64,000 bases of DNA, from assembly GCA_017307275.1 (NCBI GenBank), contig JAFKFK010000024.1:36473-100472 (forward strand), read 5' to 3'. Source of the DNA: Alphaproteobacteria bacterium (GTDB taxonomy: Bacteria; Pseudomonadota; Alphaproteobacteria; Reyranellales; Reyranellaceae). The position numbers and the translations under genes are program-made. Below, piece after piece: positions 23,709 to 32,062 of the stretch. The number at the start of each line of letters is the position of its first letter. Position 1 is the stretch's first letter. The notes below the pieces were generated by a model, which was not told where the DNA came from, searched no databases, and worked only from the letters and a program-made list of their open reading frames with translations.

Positions 23709-24935
23709 TCAGCCCCCGATCAGCTTCACACCCGGGGCGGCGAGGTCCTTCGGCCAGACGACCTTCCATTCCTTGTTCTGGACCTGGCGGATCAACTGCG
23801 CCGGAGCGCCGTGGTTGTAGAGGCCGTCGAACTTGGTGGGGCCGTAGATCGTCGTGACGACGTTCTTCTTCAGCCACGCCGCGATCTGCTTGTCTTCCAG
23901 GCTCTTGGCGCCGTTCACGCCCTGCTCGAGGATCTGCCATTCCGACACCATGCCCGCGGCCTGCGCGTCGATGATGGGATACGGCAGGTTCGCCTTGGTC
24001 GCGCGCTCCTTGTAGAGCTCGGCGATCTTCTTCATGCCCGGCCGGCTCATGAAGGGCTCGTCCGGTTCGAGGAAGGTCGAGGACCAGACGAGATTGCCGT
24101 CCGGCGACAGCGCCAGCGGGCCCGGCGCAGGATAGAGGTGGAAGCTGTTCTTCGGCTTGTAGTCGAGCTTGCGCAGCGCTTCGAGGATCTGGTTGCTCTC
24201 CAGCCCCAGCGAGCCGACCCACAGGAAGTCGGCGTTGGCCTCTTTCACGCGCGCGGCGATGGCGCCGAAGTCGCGGTTGCCGGCCTCGTATTCGAGATAG
24301 AGCGGCACCTTCACGCCGCGCTTCTCGGCTTCGACGCGCATGCCCTGCGCCATGAACTGCGCCGAGGGGAACTTGCTGGTCAGCACCACCATCGTCTTGG
24401 GTGCGGGCGAGAGCGTGGCCATCGCGTCGAGGATGACGTTGGGATAGCTCTTGTCCGGCTCCGGTCCGAACGGCGTCGCCGGGAAAGCCATGTCGTAGGT
24501 CTGCAGCTTCGGGATGCCCATGCTGCTCTGGATCATCACCTTGCCGTAGCGCTGGGCCACGCCCATCGCGGCCAGGATCGGGGCGGTGGCGTAAGGGCCC
24601 TGGATCAGGTCGACCTTGTCGACGGTGATCAGCTTCTCGTAGAGGCTGCGCGCCACATCGGGCTTGGACTGGTCGTCGAGCAGGATGAATTCGACGGGCC
24701 GGCCGAGGAAGCCGTCACGGCTGTTGATCTCCTCCACCATGATCTCCGAGGCGATCTTGTGGATGACGGCGGTCTGCGCCAGGAAGCCCGTCAGCGACAG
24801 CGTGCCGCCGACGCGGACCGGCTTGCCCGACGGTGCGGCCCGCAGGATCGCCGGTGCTGCCACCAGCCCCGCCGTTGCTGCCAAGGCTCCGCCCAAGAAA
24901 GTGCGCCGACGCGACGCGCCCATCCCTTTGCTCAT
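23709..24935 (-). CDS. ABC transporter substrate-binding protein (LivK-like)
   Basis: 408 residues from the ATG at 24935, which has GGAGG at a good distance. The N-terminus carries a twin-arginine-type signal (SRRRTFLGGALAATAGLVAAPA). The mature protein has the periplasmic-binding type 1 fold of amide/urea/branched-chain receptors (VRVGGTLSLTGFLA; EEINSRDGFLGRPVEFILLDDQSKPD). It is the first gene of the operon and feeds the LIV importer. Ligand unknown; context suggests an aromatic compound or its precursor. A stable hairpin downstream may raise its level relative to the permeases. Confidence 0.9.
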   Translation of the reverse strand: MSKGMGASRRRTFLGGALAATAGLVAAPAILRAAPSGKPVRVGGTLSLTGFLAQTAVIHKIASEIMVEEINSRDGFLGRPVEFILLDDQSKPDVARSLYEKLITVDKVDLIQGPYATAPILAAMGVAQRYGKVMIQSSMGIPKLQTYDMAFPATPFGPEPDKSYPNVILDAMATLSPAPKTMVVLTSKFPSAQFMAQGMRVEAEKRGVKVPLYLEYEAGNRDFGAIAARVKEANADFLWVGSLGLESNQILEALRKLDYKPKNSFHLYPAPGPLALSPDGNLVWSSTFLEPDEPFMSRPGMKKIAELYKERATKANLPYPIIDAQAAGMVSEWQILEQGVNGAKSLEDKQIAAWLKKNVVTTIYGPTKFDGLYNHGAPAQLIRQVQNKEWKVVWPKDLAAPGVKLIGG

Positions 24936-25016
24936 CGTTTCCTCCACGTGGCGCATTGTTTTCGGCGCGCCGTTGGCAGGCATCGTGGCGAAACATCTTC
25001 GAGCTGTAAACGAATT

Positions 25017-25061
25017 TTCGAAAGTTTCGAAACTTTCGAAGAAACGTTACCGTTCGGTAAC
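25017..25061. promoter_or_regulatory. Two adjacent palindromic operators upstream of the transport/aromatic operon
   Basis: A perfect 24-bp palindrome occupies 25017-25040 (half site TTCGAAAGTTTC). Six bases further is a second dyad at 25046-25061 (GTTACCG, TT, CGGTAAC). The second has the WTACCGnnCGGTAW form often bound by TetR-family proteins. They lie about 80-125 bases before the first gene of the 15-kb operon and after the stop region of the convergently oriented exporter operon. Which regulator binds is unknown; the operon's own GntR protein is one candidate. Confidence 0.6.
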
Positions 25062-25081
25062 TCCTTCCCGCGCAGCCGCGC

Positions 25082-25861
25082 TCACAGGCCAGAGGCGCCG
25101 ACGTAGAGGCCGACCGCTATGACGACGATGGCGAACAGACGTTCGAGCAGCCCCTTGCGCGCCGCCAGACGCCGGCCGAGCCACATGCCGATCAGCGTGC
25201 CGACGACACCGCCGGCCACCAGCAGCGCGGTGAGGCCCCAGTCGACGAGGCCGGACGTTGCGTAGGAACCCGCGGTCGTGAGGCCGAGCGCCGTCACCAC
25301 CACGAGCGAGGTGCCGACGGCATAGGTGAGCGGCATTGCGGTCGCGACGACGAGACCCGGCACGATCAGGAACCCACCGCCGATTCCGAAGAAGCCTGCG
25401 GCAAGCCCGACCGCCAATCCAATCGGCACCAGCCGCGGCAACAGGATCGAGGCGCTCTCGCGCGTCAGCCGGACATCGGGCGCGTCCGCGGTGCGTCGCT
25501 TGCGCAGCATCGACAGGCCGACGCCGATCATCAGCAGACCGAACAGCGTCAGCAGCCGCTTGCCGTCGAAAGCCTTGCCGAGTTCGGCACCGATTGCGGC
25601 GCCGACCACGCCCGCGACCGCGAACACCATCGCACAGCGCCACTTCACGGTTCCCGCGCGCGCATGCCCGGCCAGGCCCGCAGCGGCGTTGGCTGCGACT
25701 GCGACCGCCGCCGTGCCGATGGCGAGATGGGTGTCGCCGATCCCGACGAAGTAGATCAGCAACGGGACGGCGAGGATCGATCCGCCACCGCCGACCGAAC
25801 CCAGCACGATGCCGATCAGAGTCCCCGACGCGAGCGTCGCCGCTATCGTTGTCGCCGTCAC
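25082..25861 (-). CDS. TSUP-family (TauE/SafE) sulfite or sulfur-anion exporter
   Basis: 259-residue inner-membrane protein with about eight hydrophobic segments in two repeats. The repeated family motif appears as GSVGGGGSILAVPLL near 22 and GFFGIGGGFLIVPGLV near 160. These transporters move sulfite or related organosulfur anions. Here it is the last gene of a persulfide-response operon with an ArsR/BigR-type regulator and a rhodanese, so export of sulfite made by the neighbouring persulfide dioxygenase is the natural reading. It starts 10 bases after the rhodanese gene ends. Confidence 0.9.
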   Translation of the reverse strand: MTATTIAATLASGTLIGIVLGSVGGGGSILAVPLLIYFVGIGDTHLAIGTAAVAVAANAAAGLAGHARAGTVKWRCAMVFAVAGVVGAAIGAELGKAFDGKRLLTLFGLLMIGVGLSMLRKRRTADAPDVRLTRESASILLPRLVPIGLAVGLAAGFFGIGGGFLIVPGLVVATAMPLTYAVGTSLVVVTALGLTTAGSYATSGLVDWGLTALLVAGGVVGTLIGMWLGRRLAARKGLLERLFAIVVIAVGLYVGASGL

Positions 25862-25871
25862 AGCCCGCTCA

Positions 25872-26390
25872 CTATCTTTGGAGCGCGCGGTTCCACGGCA
25901 TGAAGCGCAACAGATTGGCCATGCCGCACCAGCCGGTTGCGCCTGCCGTCATCAGTCCTGCGCCGACGAAGGCCGACAGGCCGAAGAAGGCCGGCGCGAC
26001 CGTGAAGCCGAGCAGCACACCGAGCAGGATCAACGCGCCGGCGACGAGTTGCACCTGTCGCATGAGTTCGAGCGGCTGACGCCGGTCGACCTGGATGCCG
26101 AGCCCTGCCTCGCGCCAGGCGTTGATGCCGCCGTCGAGGATGTAGCAAGGCGCACCGCCCGCCGCTGCTTCGAGCCGCGCGGCATTCGATGCCGTGCGCA
26201 TGCCCGACCGGCAATGGAACACGACCGGGCGATCCGAAACCGGCAGCGTGCCGATGCGCGCGAGCGGAATGTTCGTCGTCCCCGGAATGCTCTCGCGGGC
26301 ATGTTCGTCGGGGTCGCGAATGTCGACGAAGCGGGCACCGCTCTCGATGGCGCGGCGTGCTTCGGCGGGCGTGAGAGTCGCAATGGTCAT
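25872..26390 (-). CDS. Rhodanese-DUF2892 fusion membrane protein
   Basis: 172 residues from the ATG at 26390. The first 105 or so form a rhodanese domain with RFVDIRDPDEHARESIPG and the active-site Cys in FHCRSGMRT. The last 60 form a DUF2892 membrane unit with two hydrophobic segments (LVAGALILLGVLLGF; FVGAGLMTAGATGWCGMA). It probably transfers sulfane sulfur at the membrane between persulfide carriers and the dioxygenase encoded divergently. It begins 4 bases after the regulator gene stop. The longer in-frame extension upstream is a reading-frame shadow of the regulator gene and is rejected. Confidence 0.9.
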   Translation of the reverse strand: MTIATLTPAEARRAIESGARFVDIRDPDEHARESIPGTTNIPLARIGTLPVSDRPVVFHCRSGMRTASNAARLEAAAGGAPCYILDGGINAWREAGLGIQVDRRQPLELMRQVQLVAGALILLGVLLGFTVAPAFFGLSAFVGAGLMTAGATGWCGMANLLRFMPWNRALQR

Positions 26391-26394
26391 GGGG

Positions 26395-26709
26395 TCATTC
26401 CTTGCAATAGAGGTCGTAGAGCGTGCCGAGCAGCGCCTCGACGCGGGGATCGGCGATCCGGTACCAAAGCGTCTGGCTCTCCCGGCGGAAGGTGACGAGC
26501 TGCTCCTCGCGCATCTTCGCGAGATGCTGCGAGAGCGCCGATTGGGAGAGGCCGACCTCCTGCGCCAGCGCCGCCACGGTCGCCTCGCCATGCTCGACGA
26601 GCTTGCACAGCACCATCAGCCGGCGGGCATTCCCGATCGCCTTCAGCGTTTCCGCGACCTTGTCGGCCTTCGCCTCGAAGGTTGCCAGATCCATCGTTTG
26701 GGTGGGCAT
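26395..26709 (-). CDS. bigR: ArsR-family persulfide-sensing repressor (BigR/SqrR-like)
   Basis: 104 residues from the ATG at 26709. The winged helix-turn-helix is clear (ATVAALAQEVGLSQSALSQHLAKMREEQLV). Two cysteines, Cys35 in LMVLCKL and Cys102 near the C-terminus (LYDLYCKE), are 67 residues apart. This is almost the same spacing as the disulfide or polysulfide-forming pair of BigR and SqrR. It should release DNA when persulfides accumulate. It lies at the head of the rhodanese/exporter operon and divergent from persulfide dioxygenase, with two inverted repeats in the shared control region. Confidence 0.85.
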   Translation of the reverse strand: MPTQTMDLATFEAKADKVAETLKAIGNARRLMVLCKLVEHGEATVAALAQEVGLSQSALSQHLAKMREEQLVTFRRESQTLWYRIADPRVEALLGTLYDLYCKE

Positions 26710-26721
26710 CTTGAATACTCC

Positions 26722-26751
26722 ATTAGCAATAGCTAATTTAGTAATTACTAA
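26722..26751. promoter_or_regulatory. Divergent operator region of the persulfide locus
   Basis: Two AT-rich dyads sit in the 71-base region between the regulator and the dioxygenase gene: ATTAGC-AATA-GCTAAT at 26722-26737 and the perfect TTAGTAATTACTAA at 26738-26751. Side-by-side placement suggests two ArsR dimers bind and repress both directions. This resembles the AT-rich dyads bound by BigR-type proteins. Confidence 0.65.
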
Positions 26752-26780
26752 TATAATGTCAAGCATTCATGGAGACAGGC

Positions 26781-27653
26781 ATGCCCCCGGAACCCGCGAT
26801 CCAGGCTTTCTTCGACGAGCCGACCAACACGATCAGCTATCTGGTCGGCGATCCCCTCACCCGCGACGCCGCAGTGATCGACCCGGTGCTCGACTTCGAT
26901 CTGCCGAGCGGGGAAGTCGACACCCGCTCCGTCGAACTCATTCTCGACTTCGCCGCCAAGCACGACTGGCGGATCGTCATGGTCTTGGAAACGCATGCCC
27001 ATGCCGACCATCTCTCGGGCGCGCCGTTCATCAAGGCGCGCACGGGCGCGTGGATCGGAATCGGCGAACATATCCGCGACGTGCAGAAGATCTTTCGTCC
27101 GGTCTTTGCGATGGACGACCTCAAGACCGATGGATCGGATTTCGACCGGCTGTTCGTCGATGGCGAGCGCTTCGCCATCGGCACGCTGGAGGTCGAAGCG
27201 ATGCACGTTCCCGGCCACACGCCGGCCGACCTCGCCTATCGGATCGGCAACGTCGTCTTCGTCGGCGATACCTTGTTCATGCCCGACTACGGCACCGCGC
27301 GCGCCGATTTTCCCGGCGGCGACTCCCGCACGCTCTATCGCTCGATCCGGCGCCTGCTGTCGCTGCCGCCCGAGACGCGGCTGTTCATGTGTCACGACTA
27401 CAAGGCGCCGGGCCGCGACGACTATCGCTGGGAGTCCACGGTCGCCGAGCAGCGCCGCAACAGCGTGCATGTCCATGACGGCGTCGCCGAAGACGACTTC
27501 GTCGCCATGAGGGATGCACGCGACGCCACCCTCGCCGTTCCGCGCCTCCTGCTTCCCTCGATCCAGGTCAACGTTCGTGCCGGCCGGCTCCCCGCCGCGG
27601 AGGCCAATGGCGTCAGCTACCTCAAGATTCCCGTGAAGCCGAAGCGGCGCTGA
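26781..27653 (+). CDS. Persulfide dioxygenase (ETHE1/Blh-like metallo-beta-lactamase fold)
   Basis: 290 residues from the ATG at 26781, chosen for its GGAGA site; an ATG at 26769 would add four residues. The metallo-beta-lactamase core has THAHADHLSG, the second His in PGHTPADLAY, Asp in FVGDTLFMPDYGTARADFPGG and the last His in MCHDYKAPGRD. These match the mononuclear-iron persulfide dioxygenases (ETHE1, Blh). It oxidises glutathione persulfide to sulfite in the cytoplasm. The divergent operon provides the sensor, a sulfurtransferase and a sulfite-type exporter, a coherent sulfide detoxification unit. Confidence 0.92.
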   Translation: MPPEPAIQAFFDEPTNTISYLVGDPLTRDAAVIDPVLDFDLPSGEVDTRSVELILDFAAKHDWRIVMVLETHAHADHLSGAPFIKARTGAWIGIGEHIRDVQKIFRPVFAMDDLKTDGSDFDRLFVDGERFAIGTLEVEAMHVPGHTPADLAYRIGNVVFVGDTLFMPDYGTARADFPGGDSRTLYRSIRRLLSLPPETRLFMCHDYKAPGRDDYRWESTVAEQRRNSVHVHDGVAEDDFVAMRDARDATLAVPRLLLPSIQVNVRAGRLPAAEANGVSYLKIPVKPKRR

Positions 27654-27739
27654 CCCGGGCATCACCGCGAAAGGCGGCAGGTTGTAGCGGTCGCCTTTCG
27701 GCTCTACCGTGGGCGAAAGAAAGCCCCCGGGGGGTAGCC

Positions 27740-29623
27740 ATGGCAAGGCAGCAACGCCGTCTGGCAGCGATCCTCGTAATGGACGTCGTGGGCTCCTCGC
27801 GCCTCATGGGCCGGGATGAAAGTGGAACGGTCGCGAGACTGCGGGATCACCGCATCAACCGTCTCGAACCAACTCTGCTTCGCCACGATGGACGTCTGGT
27901 CAAGTTGATGGGCGATGGCGCGCTCGCGGAATTCACGAGCGCCCTCGATGCGCTCAGTGCTGCCGTCGAGTTCCAGCAGGCCATGGCGGACGCCAATCGG
28001 GATGCGCCGGAGGATACCGCCCTCGTCTTCCGCGTCGGCCTGCATGCCGGCGACGTGATCGTCGAGGAGGACGACCTGCTCGGCGACGACGTGAACGTCG
28101 CGAAGCGGCTGGAAGAGCTTGCGCCGGGCGGAAGCGTGGTGGTCTCGGAGACGGTCCGGCAAGCCGTGGGAGATCGCCTCAAGGTTGGCTTCGCCGACCT
28201 GGGCAACCCGTCGCTCAAGAACATCGACCGGCCGGTCCAGGCCTATCGCGTGACCTGGTCGGCGGCAGACTGGAGGGTGCCGCTCGTCCCGGCCAGCGCC
28301 TTCTCGCTGAAGACCCAACGGGGGCGAAAACGCATGGGCCTGTCGCTGGCCGCGCTGGCCGGCCTCGTGATTGCAGTGGGTTTTGCCTACATGGCGCTGG
28401 CGCCCAAGCCACCGCCCACCATCGCCCAGCTGCGCGATCTCAAGGCCGAGGACCTGGAACGCCTGCTGACCGAGCGGCGCGCCGCCGATGCCGCGGCGGC
28501 CGAGAAGAAGCGCATCGAGGACGAGGCGCGGCGCAAAGCCGATGAAGATGCCGAGGCCGTGCGCCAGGCGAACGCCGATCTGGAGAAGGCGCGTCAGGAC
28601 CGACAGAAGGCGGAAGCCGACCTCGCGAAACTCAAGGCCGACATGGAAGCCCGTCGTCAGGCCACGGCCGCCGACCAGCGACAGCTTGCCGACAGCGCGG
28701 CCCGGCGCGCGGCCGAAGAAGAGGCTCAGCGCAAAGCCGAAGTCGAGATGGCGGCCCTGCGTCTGATCGAAGAGGAAGCGCGGCGGAAGGCGGCGGAAGA
28801 AGCCGAGAACAAGCGGCAGGCCGACGAAGCTCTCGCAATGGCAGAGGCGGCGCGGCGGCAGGCCGACGAGGAAGCGGCGGCAAGACGGCAGGCCGAAGAA
28901 AAGATCCAGGCCACCGCCCAGCAGCGGGCGGAAGCCGAAGCGGCGGTTGCCGCCGCTCAGAAGCAGCGGGCGGAGGCCGAGGCCGTCGAGACCGCACTTC
29001 GCCTCGGGGCCGCGGATCGCCAGCGCGTGCAGGTTGCCTTGACGTCGCTAGGCTTCGACACGCGCGGCGCGGACGGCACCTTCGGGCCGCGCTCGCGCGA
29101 GATGATCGCGAGCTGGCAGAAGAAGCTCGGCGTGCCATCGACCGGCTTCCTGACAGGATCGCAGCAGCAAGCTCTGTTGCGCGAGGCGGCCCCTGCTCTG
29201 TCGAAATACGACGAGAAGAGGAAAGCTGAAGAGGAAGCGAAGGCGCAAGCCGCCGCGCCATCACCCTCTGTCGCTCCCCCTGCCCCGTCGCCGCCCATCG
29301 TGGCCGGCGCCGCTCCGGCTCCTGCACCGGCCGGTGCGTTCGATGGGACCTACAACGGAGCACTCGCCTTACAGGGAGGTACCGCCCTCAGGCCTGTCCG
29401 CATCAACGTGGTCAACGGCAAAGGCACCGGAACCGTTACCTGGTTGGGATGCGGCGTTGGCCAGATCGTCATCACGATAACACCGCAAGGCGCCGTCAGC
29501 GGTACGAGCGAGCTCGCCGCAGGTGGTCACTGCCGGCAGGGCAACTTCGAGCTTACGGGCACCGTTGTAGGAAGAGAGCTTCGTCTCCGGTCAGGCGGCT
29601 ATGCGATCTACCTGACGCGGTAG
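27740..29623 (+). CDS. Membrane class III nucleotide cyclase with coiled coil and peptidoglycan-binding domain
   Basis: 627 residues. Residues 5-170 form a class III adenylate/guanylate cyclase domain with metal Asp15 (ILVMDVVGSS), Lys55 and Asp59 in VKLMGDGAL, and Asn119/Arg123 in GDDVNVAKRLEEL, so it looks active. One membrane segment (about 200-220) is followed by a 200-residue Ala/Glu/Arg-rich coiled coil. Next comes a peptidoglycan-binding-like domain near 425-490 (LTSLGFDTRGADGTFGPRSREM), a Pro/Ala linker and a C-terminal beta domain. The layout puts the cyclase in the cytoplasm and the rest in the periplasm, suggesting cell-wall or mechanical input to cAMP or cGMP synthesis. Confidence 0.85.
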   Translation: MARQQRRLAAILVMDVVGSSRLMGRDESGTVARLRDHRINRLEPTLLRHDGRLVKLMGDGALAEFTSALDALSAAVEFQQAMADANRDAPEDTALVFRVGLHAGDVIVEEDDLLGDDVNVAKRLEELAPGGSVVVSETVRQAVGDRLKVGFADLGNPSLKNIDRPVQAYRVTWSAADWRVPLVPASAFSLKTQRGRKRMGLSLAALAGLVIAVGFAYMALAPKPPPTIAQLRDLKAEDLERLLTERRAADAAAAEKKRIEDEARRKADEDAEAVRQANADLEKARQDRQKAEADLAKLKADMEARRQATAADQRQLADSAARRAAEEEAQRKAEVEMAALRLIEEEARRKAAEEAENKRQADEALAMAEAARRQADEEAAARRQAEEKIQATAQQRAEAEAAVAAAQKQRAEAEAVETALRLGAADRQRVQVALTSLGFDTRGADGTFGPRSREMIASWQKKLGVPSTGFLTGSQQQALLREAAPALSKYDEKRKAEEEAKAQAAAPSPSVAPPAPSPPIVAGAAPAPAPAGAFDGTYNGALALQGGTALRPVRINVVNGKGTGTVTWLGCGVGQIVITITPQGAVSGTSELAAGGHCRQGNFELTGTVVGRELRLRSGGYAIYLTR

Positions 29624-29728
29624 GCACCGCCCGACATCGCCGTGCGGCGATCCTGCTGTCGCAGCAGTAGCCCAAAAGACCTTTTGATGCTCTATGCTGG
29701 CGCCGGAAGAAGTCACGGGAGTTACGCC

Positions 29729-30796
29729 ATGAAGAGCTACAAGGTCGTCGAATTCGGCAAGCCGCTGCAAAAAGTCGAGGAGACGAACCCCGCCCCGCAG
29801 GGCACGGAAGTGCTGGTGCGCGTCACCGCCGCCGGCGTCTGCCATAGCGACGTCCATCTGTGGGAAGGCTTCTTCGACATGGGCGGCGGCAACAAGGTGT
29901 CGACCCAGAAGACCATGAATCCGCCGCGCACCATGGGCCACGAGATCGTGGGCGAAGTGGTCGCCGTCGGCCCCGACGCAGCCAAGGGACCAAATGGGGG
30001 CGCCAAGGTCGGCGACCATGCGGTGGTCTATCCCTGGATCGGCTGCGGCAAATGCTGGTACTGCAACGGCGGCATCGAACATCTCTGCCCCACCCCGCGC
30101 GCGCTCGGCGTGAACAACGACGGCGGCTATGCCGACCATGTCCTCGTGCCGCATGCAAAATATCTCTACCCCTACGGCGACCTGCCGGTGGAACTGGCCT
30201 GCCTCTATGCCTGCTCAGGCATCACCGCGTTCGGCGCGGTCAAGAAGGCGGTCGGCCAGGATGGCGGCAAGCCGATCCTCGTCATCGGCGCGGGCGGCGT
30301 CGGCCTGATGGGCGTGCGCTTCGCCAAGTCCGTGCTGGGCCATGAGCCGATCGTGGCCGACATCGACGAGAACAAGCGCAAGCTCGCGCTGGAGAACGGC
30401 GCCGTCGCGGCCTTCGATCCGCGCGACAAGGATGCCCGCAAGCAGATCTTCGAACTGACCGGCGGCACCGGCGTGGGTGCGGCCATCGACTTCGTCGGCG
30501 CGGAAAGCTCGGCGCAGTTCGGCCTGAAGGCGCTCGGCCGCGGCGGCCGGCTGATCATCGTCGGTCTCTTTGGCGGCAACTTCTCGATCCCGCTGCCGAT
30601 GTTCGCCTTCACCGGCTGCCAGATCGTGGGCTCCGTCACCGGCAGCCCGGCCGAGATGAAGGAGATGATGGACCTCGTCACCGGCGGCAAGGTGACGCCC
30701 GTGCCGATCATCAAGCGCAAGCTCGACGAAGCCGACGCCACGCTGCAGGAACTGCGCAAGGGCCTCATCATGGGCCGCGCGGTGCTGGTGCCTTAA
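29729..30796 (+). CDS. Zinc-dependent alcohol dehydrogenase (MDR family)
   Basis: 355 residues from the ATG at 29729. The GroES-like catalytic domain has Cys in AGVCHSDVHLWEG, the GHEIVGEVVAVG motif and a structural-zinc Cys cluster (GCGKCWYCNGGIEHLC). The Rossmann domain has the NAD(P) motif VIGAGGVGLMG. It should oxidise an alcohol or reduce an aldehyde. The substrate cannot be read from the sequence. A longer in-frame reading starting at 29642 is less likely, because the family N-terminus begins at MKSYKVVEFG. It appears to be a single gene. Confidence 0.9.
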   Translation: MKSYKVVEFGKPLQKVEETNPAPQGTEVLVRVTAAGVCHSDVHLWEGFFDMGGGNKVSTQKTMNPPRTMGHEIVGEVVAVGPDAAKGPNGGAKVGDHAVVYPWIGCGKCWYCNGGIEHLCPTPRALGVNNDGGYADHVLVPHAKYLYPYGDLPVELACLYACSGITAFGAVKKAVGQDGGKPILVIGAGGVGLMGVRFAKSVLGHEPIVADIDENKRKLALENGAVAAFDPRDKDARKQIFELTGGTGVGAAIDFVGAESSAQFGLKALGRGGRLIIVGLFGGNFSIPLPMFAFTGCQIVGSVTGSPAEMKEMMDLVTGGKVTPVPIIKRKLDEADATLQELRKGLIMGRAVLVP

Positions 30797-30803
30797 GACA
30801 CCT

Positions 30804-30917
30804 CTGTCGTCTCGCGCGGAGTAGCCTCCGCGCTGGAGCGTAAGCGAAGGACCTCATCGCCGCCCGCCATTGGTAGGGCAACCGGCATGAAATCCTTCGC
30901 TGCGCTCAGGATGACGA
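30804..30917. repeat. Dispersed palindromic repeat, copy 2 (expanded)
   Basis: Between adh and rsmC. The right arm (AAATCCTTCGCTGCGCTCAGGATGAC) is standard and the left arm carries an extra GC-rich hairpin (GCGCGGAG...CTCCGCGC) of about 24 bases inside it. The central part is in the opposite orientation to copy 1. Confidence 0.7.
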
Positions 30918-30948
30918 GTAATTCATCCGGATCGCGGAGTCCCAGACT

Positions 30949-31929
30949 ATGAGCCAGGCCGGGCGGGCGCTCGCCTATGCCTTCGAGACAGGCGCACTCT
31001 CGCCGCCGGAAGGACGGACATTCCTGCTGCGCGCCGAGCCCGGCGCGCTGGGCGATGTCGATGCCGAGCAGTCACTGCGGCCGGAGTTCCTGCGCCTGAA
31101 GCGCGCGCACTGGAAGGTCGTGCCGCGTCTCACGGAAACGGGATACGGACAGGGCCTCGTGCTGCTGACCAAGCACAAGGAAGAGAACTTCGCCAACATC
31201 GCGCGCGCCTGGGACCTGCTGGTGCCCGGCGGCGTGCTGGCCTGCGCCGGCGCCAACGAAGACGGCGCCGCGAGCCTGGAGAAGAACGTCGGCAAGGCGT
31301 TCGACGCCGCGCACCAGCTCTTCAAGTTCCACAGCCGCGTCTTCTGGTTCCCCAAGGGCGAACGCGCCCCGCCCGACTACTGGCGGCAGCTCGCCACCTT
31401 GCAGCCCGTCGGCGATGGTTCCTGGAAGAGCCAGCCCGGCCTCTTCTCCTGGGACCGCATCGACGACGGCTCCGCGTTGCTCGTCCAGCATCTGCCGAAC
31501 GATCTTGCGGGCACGGTCGCCGACTTCGGCTGCGGCTGGGGTTTCCTCGCGCGGCATGTGCTGGCGCATTGTCCCGGCGTCGCGACCATCGACTGCATCG
31601 ACGCCGAGCATCGCGCGCTCGAAGCCGCCGAGGTGAACGTCGCCGACGCGCGGGCAAAGTTCCACTGGCTCGACCTCGTGACCGAAGCCGCGCCCGCGAC
31701 CTACGACGCCATCGTCTGCAATCCGCCCTTCCACAGTGGCCGCGCCGCCACGCCGTCGCTCGGCCAGCAGATCATCGAGGCCGCGTCGCGCGCGCTGAAG
31801 CCCGGCGGCCGCCTCTACATGGTGGCCAACCGCGGCCTACCCTACGAGCCCACGCTCAAGGCGAGCTTCACGAGCTTCGAGACCCTGGCCGACAACAACA
31901 AGTTCAGGATCACCAAGGCCGTGCGCTGA
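30949..31929 (+). CDS. rsmC: RsmC-like 16S rRNA (guanine-N2) methyltransferase
   Basis: 326 residues in two parts. The N-terminal half is a degenerate methyltransferase-like domain. The C-terminal half is an active Rossmann methyltransferase with the SAM motif VADFGCGWGFLARHVL near 185 and the base-flipping catalytic motif NPPFHSGR near 260. This two-domain order is that of RsmC, which methylates G1207 of 16S rRNA in small subunits; RlmG is the nearest alternative. No clear operon partner: it follows a repeat element and precedes an unrelated gene by 133 bases. Confidence 0.82.
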   Translation: MSQAGRALAYAFETGALSPPEGRTFLLRAEPGALGDVDAEQSLRPEFLRLKRAHWKVVPRLTETGYGQGLVLLTKHKEENFANIARAWDLLVPGGVLACAGANEDGAASLEKNVGKAFDAAHQLFKFHSRVFWFPKGERAPPDYWRQLATLQPVGDGSWKSQPGLFSWDRIDDGSALLVQHLPNDLAGTVADFGCGWGFLARHVLAHCPGVATIDCIDAEHRALEAAEVNVADARAKFHWLDLVTEAAPATYDAIVCNPPFHSGRAATPSLGQQIIEAASRALKPGGRLYMVANRGLPYEPTLKASFTSFETLADNNKFRITKAVR

Positions 31930-32062
31930 CGCCGGGGGGCCTGCGAAGCCTCCTTGTTTGCCTTCTTGTTTGATCGTTGAACCGGCCCGCAATTTGGAAC
32001 ACGCTGGCGCCCGGATACGCCCCTGTTCGGTCTGATCGAGTACCCACGCTTTCATCTGCGAG

